A DNA stretch of 64,000 bases from JAOUJD01 sp963726405 (GCA_963726405.1 CAVSCF010000001.1:534465-598464); one strand, 5' to 3'. Positions 16,995 through 26,062 are shown, numbered from the stretch's first letter. Numbers and translations: made by a program. The notes: generated by a model from the letters alone, not told the origin.

Positions 16995-17023
16995 CGCCGG
17001 GTTGTTTCCCGGCGCGATTTTTT
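16995..17023 (+). terminator. terminator-like hairpin in the leuC leader
   Basis: CGCCGGG (16995-17001) pairs with CCCGGCG (17008-17014) around a TTGTTT loop, followed by CGA and six T. It ends five bases before the leuC ATG at 17028. It may be an attenuator, a 5-prime stabilising stem, or an end for stray transcription from upstream. I see no leader peptide rich in leucine. Confidence 0.6.
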
Positions 17024-17027
17024 CTGC

Positions 17028-18455
17028 ATGGCTGCCGCTCGCACACTGTACGACAAGCTCTGGGACGATCACGTCGTTCACGTCGAGGACGACGGGACGA
17101 CGGTCCTCTACATCGACCGCCATCTCGTGCATGAAGTGACGAGCCCGCAGGCCTTCGAGGGACTGCGGCTGGCCGGGCGCAAGCCGTGGCGCATCAGTTC
17201 CGTCGTTGCCACCGCCGACCACAACACGCCCACGACCGACTGGGACCGCGGCTACGAGGGCATCGCCGATCCGATCTCGAAAGAGCAGATCGTCACGCTC
17301 GACAGCAACATCCGTCAGTTCGGAGCCGCCGCGTATTTCCCGTTCCTCGACAAGCGCCAGGGAATCGTTCACGTGATGGGCCCGGAGCAGGGGGCCACGC
17401 TGCCCGGCATGACGGTCGTCTGCGGCGACTCCCACACCAGCACGCACGGCGCCTTCGGCGCGCTCGCCTTCGGCATCGGCACCAGCGAGGTCGAGCATGT
17501 GCTCGCCACGCAGACGCTGCTGATGAAGAAGGCGAAGAACATGCTGGTGCGCGTGGATGGCAAGCTGCCGGCCGGCTGCACCGCCAAGGACATCGTCCTG
17601 GCGGTCATCGGCCGCATCGGCACGGCGGGGGGCACGGGCTATGCGATCGAGTTCGGCGGCAGCGCGATCGAGGCGCTGTCGGTCGAAGGCCGGATGACCG
17701 TCTGCAACATGGCGATCGAGGCCGGCGCGCGTTCCGGAGTGGTGGCCGTCGACGAGAAGACCATCGAGTACGTGCGCGGCCGGCCCTTCTCGCCGGATGG
17801 CCCGATGTTCGAACACGCCGCCGCCGCGTGGCGCCAGCTGCGCTCCGACCCGGGGGCGCGCTTCGACCACGTGGTCGAACTGCGGGCGGAGGAGATCGAA
17901 CCGCAGGTGACCTGGGGCACGTCGCCGGAGATGGTGACGACGGTCAAGGGCAGCGTGCCGGACCCGGAAGCCGAGAAGGACCCCGTCAAGCGCGAGGGCA
18001 TCGAGCGCGCGCTGAAGTACATGGGCCTGACGCCGAAGACGCCGATCACCGCGATCCGCCTCGACAAGGTCTTCATCGGCTCGTGCACCAATTCGCGGAT
18101 CGAGGATCTGCGCGAGGCGGCATGGGTCGTGAAACGTCTTGGCAAGCGGGTCGCTGCGAACGTGAAGCTTGCGATGGTGGTGCCGGGTTCCGGTCTCGTG
18201 AAGGCGCAGGCCGAGCGCGAGGGCCTGCACGAGATCTTCAGGGCCGCGGGGTTCGAGTGGCGCGAGCCGGGCTGTTCCATGTGCCTCGCCATGAACGCCG
18301 ACCGGCTCGAGCCGGGCGAACGCTGCGCGTCGACCAGCAACCGCAATTTCGAGGGCCGCCAGGGCGCTGGAGGCCGAACGCACTTGGTTTCACCCGCCAT
18401 GGCGGCGGCCGCTGCCATCGAGGGCCACTTCGCTGACGTCAGGAGACTCCAATGA
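17028..18455 (+). CDS. leuC: 3-isopropylmalate dehydratase large subunit
   Basis: This 475-residue protein with LeuD isomerises 2- to 3-isopropylmalate in leucine synthesis, using a 4Fe-4S cluster. The cluster cysteines are visible as SCTNS (Cys353) and GCSMC (Cys416, Cys419). MAAARTLYDKLWDDHVVHV is the family opening, and CGDSHTSTHGAFGALAFGIG is the aconitase signature. Length fits E. coli LeuC. The stop overlaps the start of the entericidin-like gene (ATGA), and the order leuC-lipoprotein-leuD-leuB is common in betaproteobacteria. Confidence 0.97.
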   Translation: MAAARTLYDKLWDDHVVHVEDDGTTVLYIDRHLVHEVTSPQAFEGLRLAGRKPWRISSVVATADHNTPTTDWDRGYEGIADPISKEQIVTLDSNIRQFGAAAYFPFLDKRQGIVHVMGPEQGATLPGMTVVCGDSHTSTHGAFGALAFGIGTSEVEHVLATQTLLMKKAKNMLVRVDGKLPAGCTAKDIVLAVIGRIGTAGGTGYAIEFGGSAIEALSVEGRMTVCNMAIEAGARSGVVAVDEKTIEYVRGRPFSPDGPMFEHAAAAWRQLRSDPGARFDHVVELRAEEIEPQVTWGTSPEMVTTVKGSVPDPEAEKDPVKREGIERALKYMGLTPKTPITAIRLDKVFIGSCTNSRIEDLREAAWVVKRLGKRVAANVKLAMVVPGSGLVKAQAEREGLHEIFRAAGFEWREPGCSMCLAMNADRLEPGERCASTSNRNFEGRQGAGGRTHLVSPAMAAAAAIEGHFADVRRLQ

Positions 18456-18601
18456 AAACGCTGGTCGTCGTTTTGATCGCAGCCCTCGTTGCCACCTTTG
18501 CCACGGCGGGCTGCAACACCATCGCCGGGATGGGCAAGGACCTCGAAGCCGCCGGCGGCGCAGTCGACAAGGCCGCGACGGATACGAAGAAGAAGATGTA
18601 G
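18452..18601 (+). CDS. entericidin A/B family small lipoprotein
   Basis: This 49-residue lipoprotein has a short hydrophobic signal (KTLVVVLIAALVATF) and a lipobox ending TAGC (Cys21). The mature part of 29 residues, NTIAGMGKDLEAAGGAVDKA with a lysine tail, is the entericidin pattern. In E. coli entericidins A and B are antidote/toxin-like cell envelope lipoproteins. Here the gene sits between leuC and leuD: its ATG overlaps the leuC stop and leuD starts 11 bases after its stop, so it is made with the leucine enzymes. That placement is conserved in related bacteria, but its role there is unknown. Confidence 0.9.
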   Translation: MKTLVVVLIAALVATFATAGCNTIAGMGKDLEAAGGAVDKAATDTKKKM

Positions 18602-18611
18602 AGGAAGTCGG

Positions 18612-19256
18612 GTGGAAGCCTTCACCGTTCATCAGGGACTCGTCGCGCCGCTGGACCGCGCGAACGTCGACACCGACGCGATCATTCCCAAGCAGTTCCT
18701 GAAGTCGATCAGGAGGAGCGGGTTCGGCCCGAACCTCTTCGACGAGTGGCGCTATCTCGATCATGGCGAGCCGGGCATGGACCACTCGAAGCGCCCGCTG
18801 AACCCGGAGTTCGTGCTGAACCAGCCACGCTTCCAGGGGGCGACGATCCTGCTCGCGCGCAAGAATTTCGGCTGCGGCTCGTCGCGCGAGCATGCGCCAT
18901 GGGCGCTGCTGCAGTACGGTTTCCGCGCGGTGATCGCCCCGAGCTTCGCCGACATCTTCTTCAACAACTGCACCAAGAACGGCGTGCTGCCGGTGGTCTT
19001 GCCGGAACTCGTGATGGACCGGCTGTTCCACGAGGTCGCCGCGCACCCGGGATACCGGCTGACCGTCGACCTGCCGCGGCAGAAGGTCGTCGAGGCCGAC
19101 GGCCGCGAGCATGACTTCGATGTCGCACCGTTTCGCAAGTATTGCCTCGTCAACGGACTCGACGACATCGACCTCACGTTGCGCCACAAGGACAAGATTG
19201 CGGCGTTCGAGAAGGAGCGGCTGACCAGGCAGCCGTGGCTCGCGAAGACGAGCTGA
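18612..19256 (+). CDS. leuD: 3-isopropylmalate dehydratase small subunit
   Basis: This 214-residue swivel subunit partners LeuC. The GTG start at 18612 gives MEAFTVHQGLVAPLDRANVD, the usual LeuD opening; the frame stays open further upstream but those residues are not LeuD-like. DTDAIIPKQFLKSI and NFGCGSSREHAPWAL are the substrate-binding signatures. The C-terminus ITLRHKD-type segment reads DLTLRHKDKIAAFE. It is the third gene of the leucine operon. Confidence 0.96.
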   Translation: MEAFTVHQGLVAPLDRANVDTDAIIPKQFLKSIRRSGFGPNLFDEWRYLDHGEPGMDHSKRPLNPEFVLNQPRFQGATILLARKNFGCGSSREHAPWALLQYGFRAVIAPSFADIFFNNCTKNGVLPVVLPELVMDRLFHEVAAHPGYRLTVDLPRQKVVEADGREHDFDVAPFRKYCLVNGLDDIDLTLRHKDKIAAFEKERLTRQPWLAKTS

Positions 19257-19324
19257 TCCATCCACTTCGTTCCGGTGCGGGCAGGGGCGGGGTGATCGAC
19301 AGGCGCCCGCGCGGGAATCGGCAA

Positions 19325-20398
19325 ATGAAGATCGCGGTACTGCCCGGCGACGGCATCGGCAAGGAGATCGTCGCCGAGGCGGTGAAGGTGCTGCAGGCGC
19401 TCGGCGAGCGCTACGAGTTCGAGTTTGCCGACGTCGGCGGCACGGCATACGAAGCCCACGGCCACCCGCTTCCCGAGGGCACGCTGAAGCTGGCGCAGGC
19501 GGCCGATGCCGTGCTGTTCGGCGCCGTCGGCGACTGGAAGTACGACAAGCTCGAACGGGCACTGCGCCCCGAGCAGGCCATCCTCGGCCTGCGCAGGCAC
19601 CTCGGTCTGTTCGCGAACTTCCGTCCGGCGCTCTGCTACGCCGAACTCACGGACGCTTCAAGCCTCAAGCCGGAACTCGTGGCCGGGCTCGACATCCTCA
19701 TCGTCCGCGAACTGACGGGGGACATCTATTTCGGGCAGCCGCGGGGCCGGCGCATTGCACCCGATGGACCGTTCGCGGGCCAGCCCGAAGCGTTCGACAC
19801 GATGCGCTACAGCCGCCCGGAGATCGAGCGCATCGCGCACGTCGCCTTCCAGGCCGCGCGGCGGCGCAGCCGCAAGGTCACGAGCGTCGACAAGGCCAAC
19901 GTGCTCGAGACTTTCCAGTTCTGGAAGGACGTCGTCACGGAGGTCCATGCCCAGTACACCGACGTCGAACTCGAGCACATGTATGTCGACAACGCGGCGA
20001 TGCAGCTGGTCCGCGCGCCGAAGAAGTTTGACGTGATCGTTACGGGCAACATGTTCGGCGACATACTCTCCGACGAAGCGGCGATGCTGACCGGCTCGAT
20101 CGGCATGCTGCCCTCGGCCTCGCTCAACGCGCGTAACCAGGGCCTGTACGAGCCGTCGCACGGCAGCGCGCCGGATATCGCGGGCAAGGGAATCGCCAAT
20201 CCGCTGGCGACGATCCTGTCGGCGGCGATGATGCTGCGTTATTCGCTGGACCAGGCCGGGCAGGCCGACCGCATCGAGGCGGCCGTGCGCAAGGTGCTCG
20301 CCCGGGGGCTGCGGACCGCGGACATCTGGAGCGAAGGCACGACGAAGGTCGGCACAAAGGACATGGGCGACGCGGTGGTCGCGGCGCTGAACGGATAA
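19325..20398 (+). CDS. leuB: 3-isopropylmalate dehydrogenase
   Basis: This 357-residue NAD-dependent enzyme oxidises and decarboxylates 3-isopropylmalate to 2-oxoisocaproate. MKIAVLPGDGIGKEIVAEAV is the opening. The signature NMFGDILSDEAAMLTGSIGM holds the Mg2+ aspartates, and HGSAPDIAGKGIANP is the cofactor loop; REGTGDIYFG-type residues appear as RELTGDIYFGQPRG. Length is standard. It lies 68 bases after leuD and 29 bases before asd. Confidence 0.97.
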   Translation: MKIAVLPGDGIGKEIVAEAVKVLQALGERYEFEFADVGGTAYEAHGHPLPEGTLKLAQAADAVLFGAVGDWKYDKLERALRPEQAILGLRRHLGLFANFRPALCYAELTDASSLKPELVAGLDILIVRELTGDIYFGQPRGRRIAPDGPFAGQPEAFDTMRYSRPEIERIAHVAFQAARRRSRKVTSVDKANVLETFQFWKDVVTEVHAQYTDVELEHMYVDNAAMQLVRAPKKFDVIVTGNMFGDILSDEAAMLTGSIGMLPSASLNARNQGLYEPSHGSAPDIAGKGIANPLATILSAAMMLRYSLDQAGQADRIEAAVRKVLARGLRTADIWSEGTTKVGTKDMGDAVVAALNG

Positions 20399-20427
20399 TC
20401 GGACAACTCGGCAGGCAGGGGCAAGGG

Positions 20428-21552
20428 ATGAAAGTAGGCATCGTTGGATGGCGCGGCATGGTGGGCTCGGTCCTGATGGATCGCATGACCGCGGAACGCG
20501 ACTTCGAGTTGTTCGACTCGGTCTTCTTCAGCACGTCGAATGCAGGCGGGGCGGCGCCGAAGGTGGCGCGCGCCGAGCCGACGCTGAAGGACGCGGCGGA
20601 CATCGCAGCGCTGAAGGCGTGCGACACGATCGTGACCTGCCAGGGCGGCGACTACACCAACGACGTCTTCCCGAAGCTGCGCGCGGCGGGCTGGGACGGT
20701 TACTGGGTGGACGCGGCCTCGGCGCTGCGCATGAAGGACGATGCCGTCATCATCCTCGACCCGGTCAACCTGCCGGTGATCAGAAACGCGCTGGCGAAGG
20801 GGGTGAAGAACTACATCGGCGGCAACTGCACCGTCAGCCTGATGCTCATGGCGCTCGACGGCCTGCTGAAGGAAGACCTGATCGAGTGGGTTACCGCGAT
20901 GACCTACCAGGCCGCGTCGGGCGCCGGTGCGCCGAACATGCGCGAGTTGCTCGAGCAGATGGGTGCGGCGCACGGCAGCGTGAAGGACCTGCTTTCCGAC
21001 CCGAAGTCGGCGATCCTCGACATCGACCGCACAGTGTCGCAGGTGCTGGTGTCCGACCAGCTGCCCAGGGAGAACTTCGGAGTCGCGCTCGCGGGCAGCC
21101 TCATCGCCTGGATCGACAAGGACCTCGGCAACGGCGTCAGTCGCGAGGAGTGGAAGGGCGGCGCCGAGGCAAACAAGATCCTCGGCAAGCCGGCCATGGG
21201 GAAGCCGGGCTCCCTCGTCGTCGAGGGCCTTTGCGTTCGCATCGGAGCGATGCGGTGCCATAGCCAGGCGCTGACGATCAAGCTGAAGAAGGACGTTCCG
21301 CTCGCCGAGATCGAACGCCTGCTGGCCGGCGGCAACCAATGGGCCAAGGTAATTCCGAATACCCGCGAAGACAGCATTCGCGAACTGTCGCCGGCCCGTG
21401 TCAGCGGCACGATGGCCGTGCCGATCGGTCGCCTGCGCAAGCTGGCGATGGGTCCGGAGTACCTCTCCGCCTTCACGGTCGGCGACCAGTTGCTGTGGGG
21501 CGCGGCCGAGCCGCTGCGCCGCATGGTGCGGTTGCTCCTCAACAAGCTCTGA
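20428..21552 (+). CDS. asd: aspartate-semialdehyde dehydrogenase
   Basis: This 374-residue enzyme reduces aspartyl phosphate to aspartate semialdehyde, the branch point for lysine, methionine and threonine and for diaminopimelate in cell wall. MKVGIVGWRGMVGSVLMDRM is the NADP-binding opening of the gammaproteobacterial-type enzyme; the catalytic cysteine is in GGNCTVSLMLMALDGL (about Cys134) and the acid-base histidine in MRCHSQALTIKLKKD. It follows leuB closely, as in many betaproteobacteria. Confidence 0.97.
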   Translation: MKVGIVGWRGMVGSVLMDRMTAERDFELFDSVFFSTSNAGGAAPKVARAEPTLKDAADIAALKACDTIVTCQGGDYTNDVFPKLRAAGWDGYWVDAASALRMKDDAVIILDPVNLPVIRNALAKGVKNYIGGNCTVSLMLMALDGLLKEDLIEWVTAMTYQAASGAGAPNMRELLEQMGAAHGSVKDLLSDPKSAILDIDRTVSQVLVSDQLPRENFGVALAGSLIAWIDKDLGNGVSREEWKGGAEANKILGKPAMGKPGSLVVEGLCVRIGAMRCHSQALTIKLKKDVPLAEIERLLAGGNQWAKVIPNTREDSIRELSPARVSGTMAVPIGRLRKLAMGPEYLSAFTVGDQLLWGAAEPLRRMVRLLLNKL

Positions 21553-21622
21553 TCCCTGCCGATCATCTGAACCGGGCGCTGCACATTTACGCGGCGCCGG
21601 GGTCCCTGCATTTCTCACATAA

Positions 21623-21659
21623 AGGCGGGACTTACGGCTATTTCTAAGCTTGCCCGCCT
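21623..21659 (+). promoter_or_regulatory. stem-loop in the fimV leader
   Basis: AGGCGGG (21623-21629) pairs with CCCGCCT (21653-21659), and inside it CTTA (21631-21634) pairs with TAAG (21645-21648). No T-run follows, so it is not a typical terminator. It sits between asd and fimV and could be an RNA element or an asd transcript end. Confidence 0.4.
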
Positions 21660-21712
21660 AAGTCCATGATGTTATGTTCGAAAAACGTTGCATCCCACTG
21701 TCAGGGGGCGGA

Positions 21713-24613
21713 ATGCCATCCCAAAAATTCGCGCGCGCGCCCCTCTGGTGCGCGCTTTCGCTTGCCCTAGGTCTCGCGGTATCCAGTCCGCTGGCGGATG
21801 CCGCCGGTCTGGGCCGACTGACCGTTCAGTCCGGCCTCGGGCAGCCCCTGAAGGCCGAACTCGAGGTGACCGCGGTTGGCCGGGATGAACTCCCAACCCT
21901 GCAGGTCAAGCTCGCGCCGCTGTCGGCCTTCCGGGCGGCCAACCTCGAATTCAACCCGGCACTCAGCAACCTCCGGTTCGCGCTGGAGAAGCGTCCCGAC
22001 GGCACCTACTTCGTCCGGATCGCATCGCCCCAACCGGTCAACGAGCCCTACATCGACCTGATGGTCGAACTGACGTGGTCGACCGGCCGCGTCATCCGCG
22101 AGTACACCGTCCTGCTCGACCCGCCATCGCTGCGCCAGCAGGCGGAGGTGATCCCGCCGACCGCGCCTGTCGCCACGGCCCCGGCCCCGGCGGCCGCGCC
22201 TTCGCGCCCGGCCCCTGTCGCCACGGCCCCGGCCCCGGCTCCCGCGCCTGTCGCTCCGCCCGCGCCGGCCCCGGCGCGCGCGGCGAAAGCCGCTGCAACA
22301 CCGGCGGAAGGCAGCTACACGGTCAAGTCCGGCGACACGTTGGGCAAGATTGCCGCACAGAACAAGCCCGCATCCGTCTCGCTGGACCAGATGCTGGTCG
22401 CGATGTTCCGCCAGAACCCGGACGCGTTCTCGGGCAGCAACATGAACCGGCTGAAGGCCGGTGCGCAGCTCGCCATTCCGTCGGAGTCCGACGCTGCCGC
22501 AGTCACCGCCGGCGAAGCGCGCCAGGAAGTCGTCGCGCAGAGCGCGGACTTCGCGCAGTACAAGAGCCGCCTCGCGCAGGCTGCCGGCAGTGCGCCGGTC
22601 GCCGCGGCCGCTCCGGCCGCTGCGGCTGGTGGAGGTCAGGTCACCACGCGTGTCGAGGACAAGGGCGCTCCGGCCCAACCGGCCGGCGACCAGCTGAAGA
22701 TCGCCAAGGCCGATGACAAGGCCGGGGCCGCCGCCGCAGCCGCTGCGGCGAAGGCAGACGAGGCCGCCGCCAAGCAGCGCGCGCTGAAGGAAGAACAGGA
22801 AAAGGCCGAGCAGCTCAAGAAGACCAACGAGGCCATCAAGAAGGCGCTCGAGGTTCAGAGCAAGTCGGGCGCACAGGTGCAAAAGCAGGCCGAGAAGGCC
22901 GAGCCGGCGCCGGCGGTCGCGCCGCCGGCACAGCCGGCCAAGGCCGACGCACCGAAGGCGGAAGCGCCCAAGGTGGAACCGGCGAAATCCGAGCCCGCGA
23001 AAGCCGATGCTCCGAAGCCCGCGCCCGCACCGAAGGCCGCTGCACCGGCTCCGGCGCCTGCCCCGCAGGAGGAGCCGAATGTGTTCCTCGACATGCTCGG
23101 GAACACGACAACTCAGCTTGGGCTCGCCGGAATCGTCGTGCTGCTCGGCGGCTTGTTCGGTTGGAGCTGGCTGCGCAAGCGCAAGACCGAAGGCGGCGAC
23201 CGCTTCAAGGAAACCGGCGAGGGCCTGCAGGCGAACTCGCTCTTCGGCGCCACGGGTGGCCAGAGCGTCGACACGGGAACGAGCACGTTCAATTCGAGCT
23301 TCATCCCGGCCGCGTCGCAACTCGATTCCAATGAGGTCGACCCCGTTGCCGAAGCCGACGTCTACATCGCCTATGGCCGCGAAGAGCAGGCCGAGGACAT
23401 CCTGAAGGAAGCGCTGCGCCTGCAGCCGGATCGCCACGCGGTGCGCGTCAAGCTTCTCGAGATCTACGCGCGACGGGGCGACAAGGCGACGTTCATGACG
23501 ATCTGCGAGGATTTGAAGGAACGCACCGGCGCCGTCGGCGAGGATTGGGAAAAGGCCATCCGGCTCGGCAAGTCGATGGATCCGTCGAACCCGATGTTCG
23601 CGGGCGCGACGAACACGGACATGGGCCGCGGTCCCGCGACCGGCTTCCGCCTCGATCCGAACACCAAGTCGGGACGTCCCTCGACGCTCGGCGGCGGGCC
23701 GACCACCGGGCTCGACCTGTCCGGGTTGACCGCCAACTCCGTGCTGTCGAACGATTCCGGGTCCAGCGCGCCGCCGCTGACGCGCATGGTCGTCGACACG
23801 CGCATGAACGACACGACCATGTCGGGCATGGACACGAAAATGCCCAACGACACGCGCATGTCGCCCAACACGACCTCGGCGCCGACGACCCAGTTCCAGG
23901 CGACCTTCACCGGAGGCGCCGAAGGCAAGAACACCATCTCTGCGCCGACTTCGCCCGCGACCGACTTCGGTTCGCTCGACTTCGACCTCGGGCCGACCAA
24001 GATGAACCTCGGCCCGACGACCAAGATGCCGGACACGAAGTCCGGTCCGAAGGACGACGAAGAGGTGTTTGCCGCCACCTCGCCCAGGCAGGAACTGCCG
24101 GCAGTCGCGGACATCGACAGTGCCCTGGAAGCCAGGTACCCGGCGATGCCGCCGACCGCAACCGGCGTGGGACTGATTCCGGATCTCGACCTCAACATTC
24201 CCCAGACCCGGATGCCGGTGCCGCCGGCGCCCGAGCCCAAGCCGATCGTCGCCGAAGCCCTGTCGCGTCCGACCGTCATCGGCGCAATGAAGGCACCGGG
24301 CGTCAACACGATGATGGCGTCGGGCCTGTCCGACGACGCGGCTCGTCTGACCGCGAACACGGACCAGGCAACGGTGCCGCTGATCGACTTCGACCTTTCT
24401 GCCGTCAGCCTGGACGCGGCCACCAAGCGCGGCGAAACCGAGCCGGGCAGCGCACTCGCCCAGCAGATGGCCACCAAGCTCGACCTCGCGCGCGGCTACA
24501 TCGACCTCGGCGTGAAGGACGGGGCGCGTGAACTGCTCGACGAAGTGATGCGCGACGGCACGCGCGACCAGCGCCAGTCGGCCGTCGAACTCATCAAGCA
24601 GATCGAGAACTGA
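21713..24613 (+). CDS. fimV: FimV/HubP-type polar peptidoglycan-binding motility protein
   Basis: This 966-residue inner membrane protein organises the cell pole and type IV pili. It has a signal peptide (about residues 1-30, ending LADA), the FimV N-terminal domain (LGRLTVQSGLGQPLKAELEV), proline/alanine-rich linkers, a LysM domain (about 200-260, GSYTVKSGDTLGKIAAQN), a transmembrane helix (about 468-486), then TPR-like helices (DVYIAYGREEQAEDILKEAL) and the C-terminal FimV domain (LDLARGYIDLGVKDGARELL). Between them is a Thr/Met-rich stretch with D/P-T-K/R-M repeats. The ATG at 21713 after AGGGGGCGGA is preferred over 21674 because it starts the signal peptide directly. Confidence 0.92.
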   Translation: MPSQKFARAPLWCALSLALGLAVSSPLADAAGLGRLTVQSGLGQPLKAELEVTAVGRDELPTLQVKLAPLSAFRAANLEFNPALSNLRFALEKRPDGTYFVRIASPQPVNEPYIDLMVELTWSTGRVIREYTVLLDPPSLRQQAEVIPPTAPVATAPAPAAAPSRPAPVATAPAPAPAPVAPPAPAPARAAKAAATPAEGSYTVKSGDTLGKIAAQNKPASVSLDQMLVAMFRQNPDAFSGSNMNRLKAGAQLAIPSESDAAAVTAGEARQEVVAQSADFAQYKSRLAQAAGSAPVAAAAPAAAAGGGQVTTRVEDKGAPAQPAGDQLKIAKADDKAGAAAAAAAAKADEAAAKQRALKEEQEKAEQLKKTNEAIKKALEVQSKSGAQVQKQAEKAEPAPAVAPPAQPAKADAPKAEAPKVEPAKSEPAKADAPKPAPAPKAAAPAPAPAPQEEPNVFLDMLGNTTTQLGLAGIVVLLGGLFGWSWLRKRKTEGGDRFKETGEGLQANSLFGATGGQSVDTGTSTFNSSFIPAASQLDSNEVDPVAEADVYIAYGREEQAEDILKEALRLQPDRHAVRVKLLEIYARRGDKATFMTICEDLKERTGAVGEDWEKAIRLGKSMDPSNPMFAGATNTDMGRGPATGFRLDPNTKSGRPSTLGGGPTTGLDLSGLTANSVLSNDSGSSAPPLTRMVVDTRMNDTTMSGMDTKMPNDTRMSPNTTSAPTTQFQATFTGGAEGKNTISAPTSPATDFGSLDFDLGPTKMNLGPTTKMPDTKSGPKDDEEVFAATSPRQELPAVADIDSALEARYPAMPPTATGVGLIPDLDLNIPQTRMPVPPAPEPKPIVAEALSRPTVIGAMKAPGVNTMMASGLSDDAARLTANTDQATVPLIDFDLSAVSLDAATKRGETEPGSALAQQMATKLDLARGYIDLGVKDGARELLDEVMRDGTRDQRQSAVELIKQIEN

Positions 24614-24648
24614 GACCCGCGGGTCCATCCGGGCCCGCGGCGCTTCCC

Positions 24649-25467
24649 GTGCGCATCGCACTCGGCCTCGAGTACGACGGCGCCGCCTTCACAGGCTGGC
24701 AGACCCAACCCGACGGACGCGGAGTCCAGGACGCGCTCGAGCGTGCCCTGGCGTCGGTGGCGGGCTCGCCGGTCGCCACCATCTGCGCCGGGCGAACCGA
24801 CACCGGCGTTCATGCGCTCGACCAGGTGGTTCACTTCGAGACGGACGTCGTTCGTCCTTTGAACGCGTGGGTTCGCGGTGGCAATCGCTTCCTTCCGCCG
24901 GCGGCTTCGGTGCGGTGGGCGGTGGAAGTGCCTGACGTTTTTCATGCGCGCTTCAGCGCCATCCGCCGAACCTACGAATACTGGATCCTGAACGACCCGG
25001 TCCGCTCGCCGCTCGCCCATGCCCGGACCGGCTGGGTGTTCCGACCGCTCGACGCCACGGCGATGCACGAAGCCGCGGGGCGCCTGGTGGGACGGCACGA
25101 CTTCACGTCCTTTCGATCGGCCGAGTGCCAGGCGGCGTCGCCGGTGCGCGACCTCCACGAGCTGAGCGTGGCCCGACGCGGGCGATTGATCCGTGTCCGC
25201 GCCAGCGCGAACGCCTTCTTGCACCACATGATCCGCAACATCGTCGGCACCCTGATCTACGTGGGGCTCGGTCGCCGCCCGGCGGACTGGGTGACCGAGG
25301 TGCTGGAGGCGCGGCAGCGCGCGCAGGCGGCGCCCACGTTCTCGCCGGCCGGGCTTTACCTCGTGCGGGTCGAGTACGATCCCTCGTTTCTGCTGCCCGC
25401 GCCGGCGACGCCGGTTCCCATCTGGCTGGATGCGTACTCGAATCAAGATCTGCGGGCTCACGCGTGA
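24649..25467 (+). CDS. truA: tRNA pseudouridine(38-40) synthase
   Basis: This 272-residue enzyme isomerises uridines 38-40 of the tRNA anticodon arm. The catalytic aspartate is Asp51 in AGRTDTGVHAL; EYDGAAFTGWQTQP, RFSAIRRTYEYWI and FLHHMIRNIVGTL are the other motifs. The start is GTG at 24649. A GC-rich hairpin without T-run lies between fimV and truA (about 24617-24640). The gene overlaps trpF by 38 bases in another frame. Confidence 0.96.
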   Translation: MRIALGLEYDGAAFTGWQTQPDGRGVQDALERALASVAGSPVATICAGRTDTGVHALDQVVHFETDVVRPLNAWVRGGNRFLPPAASVRWAVEVPDVFHARFSAIRRTYEYWILNDPVRSPLAHARTGWVFRPLDATAMHEAAGRLVGRHDFTSFRSAECQAASPVRDLHELSVARRGRLIRVRASANAFLHHMIRNIVGTLIYVGLGRRPADWVTEVLEARQRAQAAPTFSPAGLYLVRVEYDPSFLLPAPATPVPIWLDAYSNQDLRAHA

Positions 25468-26062
25468 AGCGGACGTCGCGGCGGCCAGCGCGGCCGGCGC
25501 GGACGCCGTGGGCTTCGTCTGTTACCCGAAGAGCCCGCGCTTCGTCGACCCGCATCGCCTGCACGCGCTCGCGCGCGAACTCGGGCCGTTCACCGTGCCG
25601 GTGCTGCTGTTCGTCAACGCCCCGTCCGATCTCGTCGATGCGGCGCGCGAGGCGCTTCCCAACGCGGTGCTGCAGTTCCACGGCGACGAGCACGAGGCCG
25701 AATGCGCGCGTCACGGTGCGGCGTACGTCCGGGCGATCCGCATGTCGGATGGGGTCGATTTGTTAGACTGCGAGCGCCTGTTTTCCTCGGCAGCGGCACT
25801 TCTGGTCGACGCGCCGTCCGCGGTGTACGGCGGCAGCGGCGAAGCGTTCGACTGGTCCCGCATTCCCCGGGAGCGCACGAAGCGCCTCATCCTCGCCGGT
25901 GGCCTCCACCGGGACAACGTGGAGAGCGCGGTCCGGACGGTGCGGCCCTATGCGGTCGACGTCAGCAGCGGCGTCGAAGAGGCGCCGGGCATCAAGAGCG
26001 CCGCGCGCATCGGCGAATTTATCGACGCGGTCCGGCGGGCGGACCGGCACGAATCACAGTGA
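25430..26062 (+). CDS. trpF: phosphoribosylanthranilate isomerase
   Basis: This 210-residue TIM barrel catalyses the third step from anthranilate to tryptophan. The catalytic cysteine is Cys8 in RIKICGLTREADV; later blocks are DAVGFVCYPKSPRFVDP, VLQFHGDE and AGGLHRDNVESAV with VDVSSGVEEAPGIKS binding phosphate. The ATG at 25430 lies inside the end of truA, so both are probably cotranslated. trpB follows after 36 bases. Confidence 0.97.
   Translation: MRTRIKICGLTREADVAAASAAGADAVGFVCYPKSPRFVDPHRLHALARELGPFTVPVLLFVNAPSDLVDAAREALPNAVLQFHGDEHEAECARHGAAYVRAIRMSDGVDLLDCERLFSSAAALLVDAPSAVYGGSGEAFDWSRIPRERTKRLILAGGLHRDNVESAVRTVRPYAVDVSSGVEEAPGIKSAARIGEFIDAVRRADRHESQ

Noticed and set aside
21767..24661. 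964-codon open frame antisense to fimV
   Set aside because: It mirrors fimV codon structure in high-GC DNA, is Arg/Gly-rich and matches no family. The same holds for the long minus-strand frames at 11581-14310, 32777-34768, 39246-41498 and 56908-59034.
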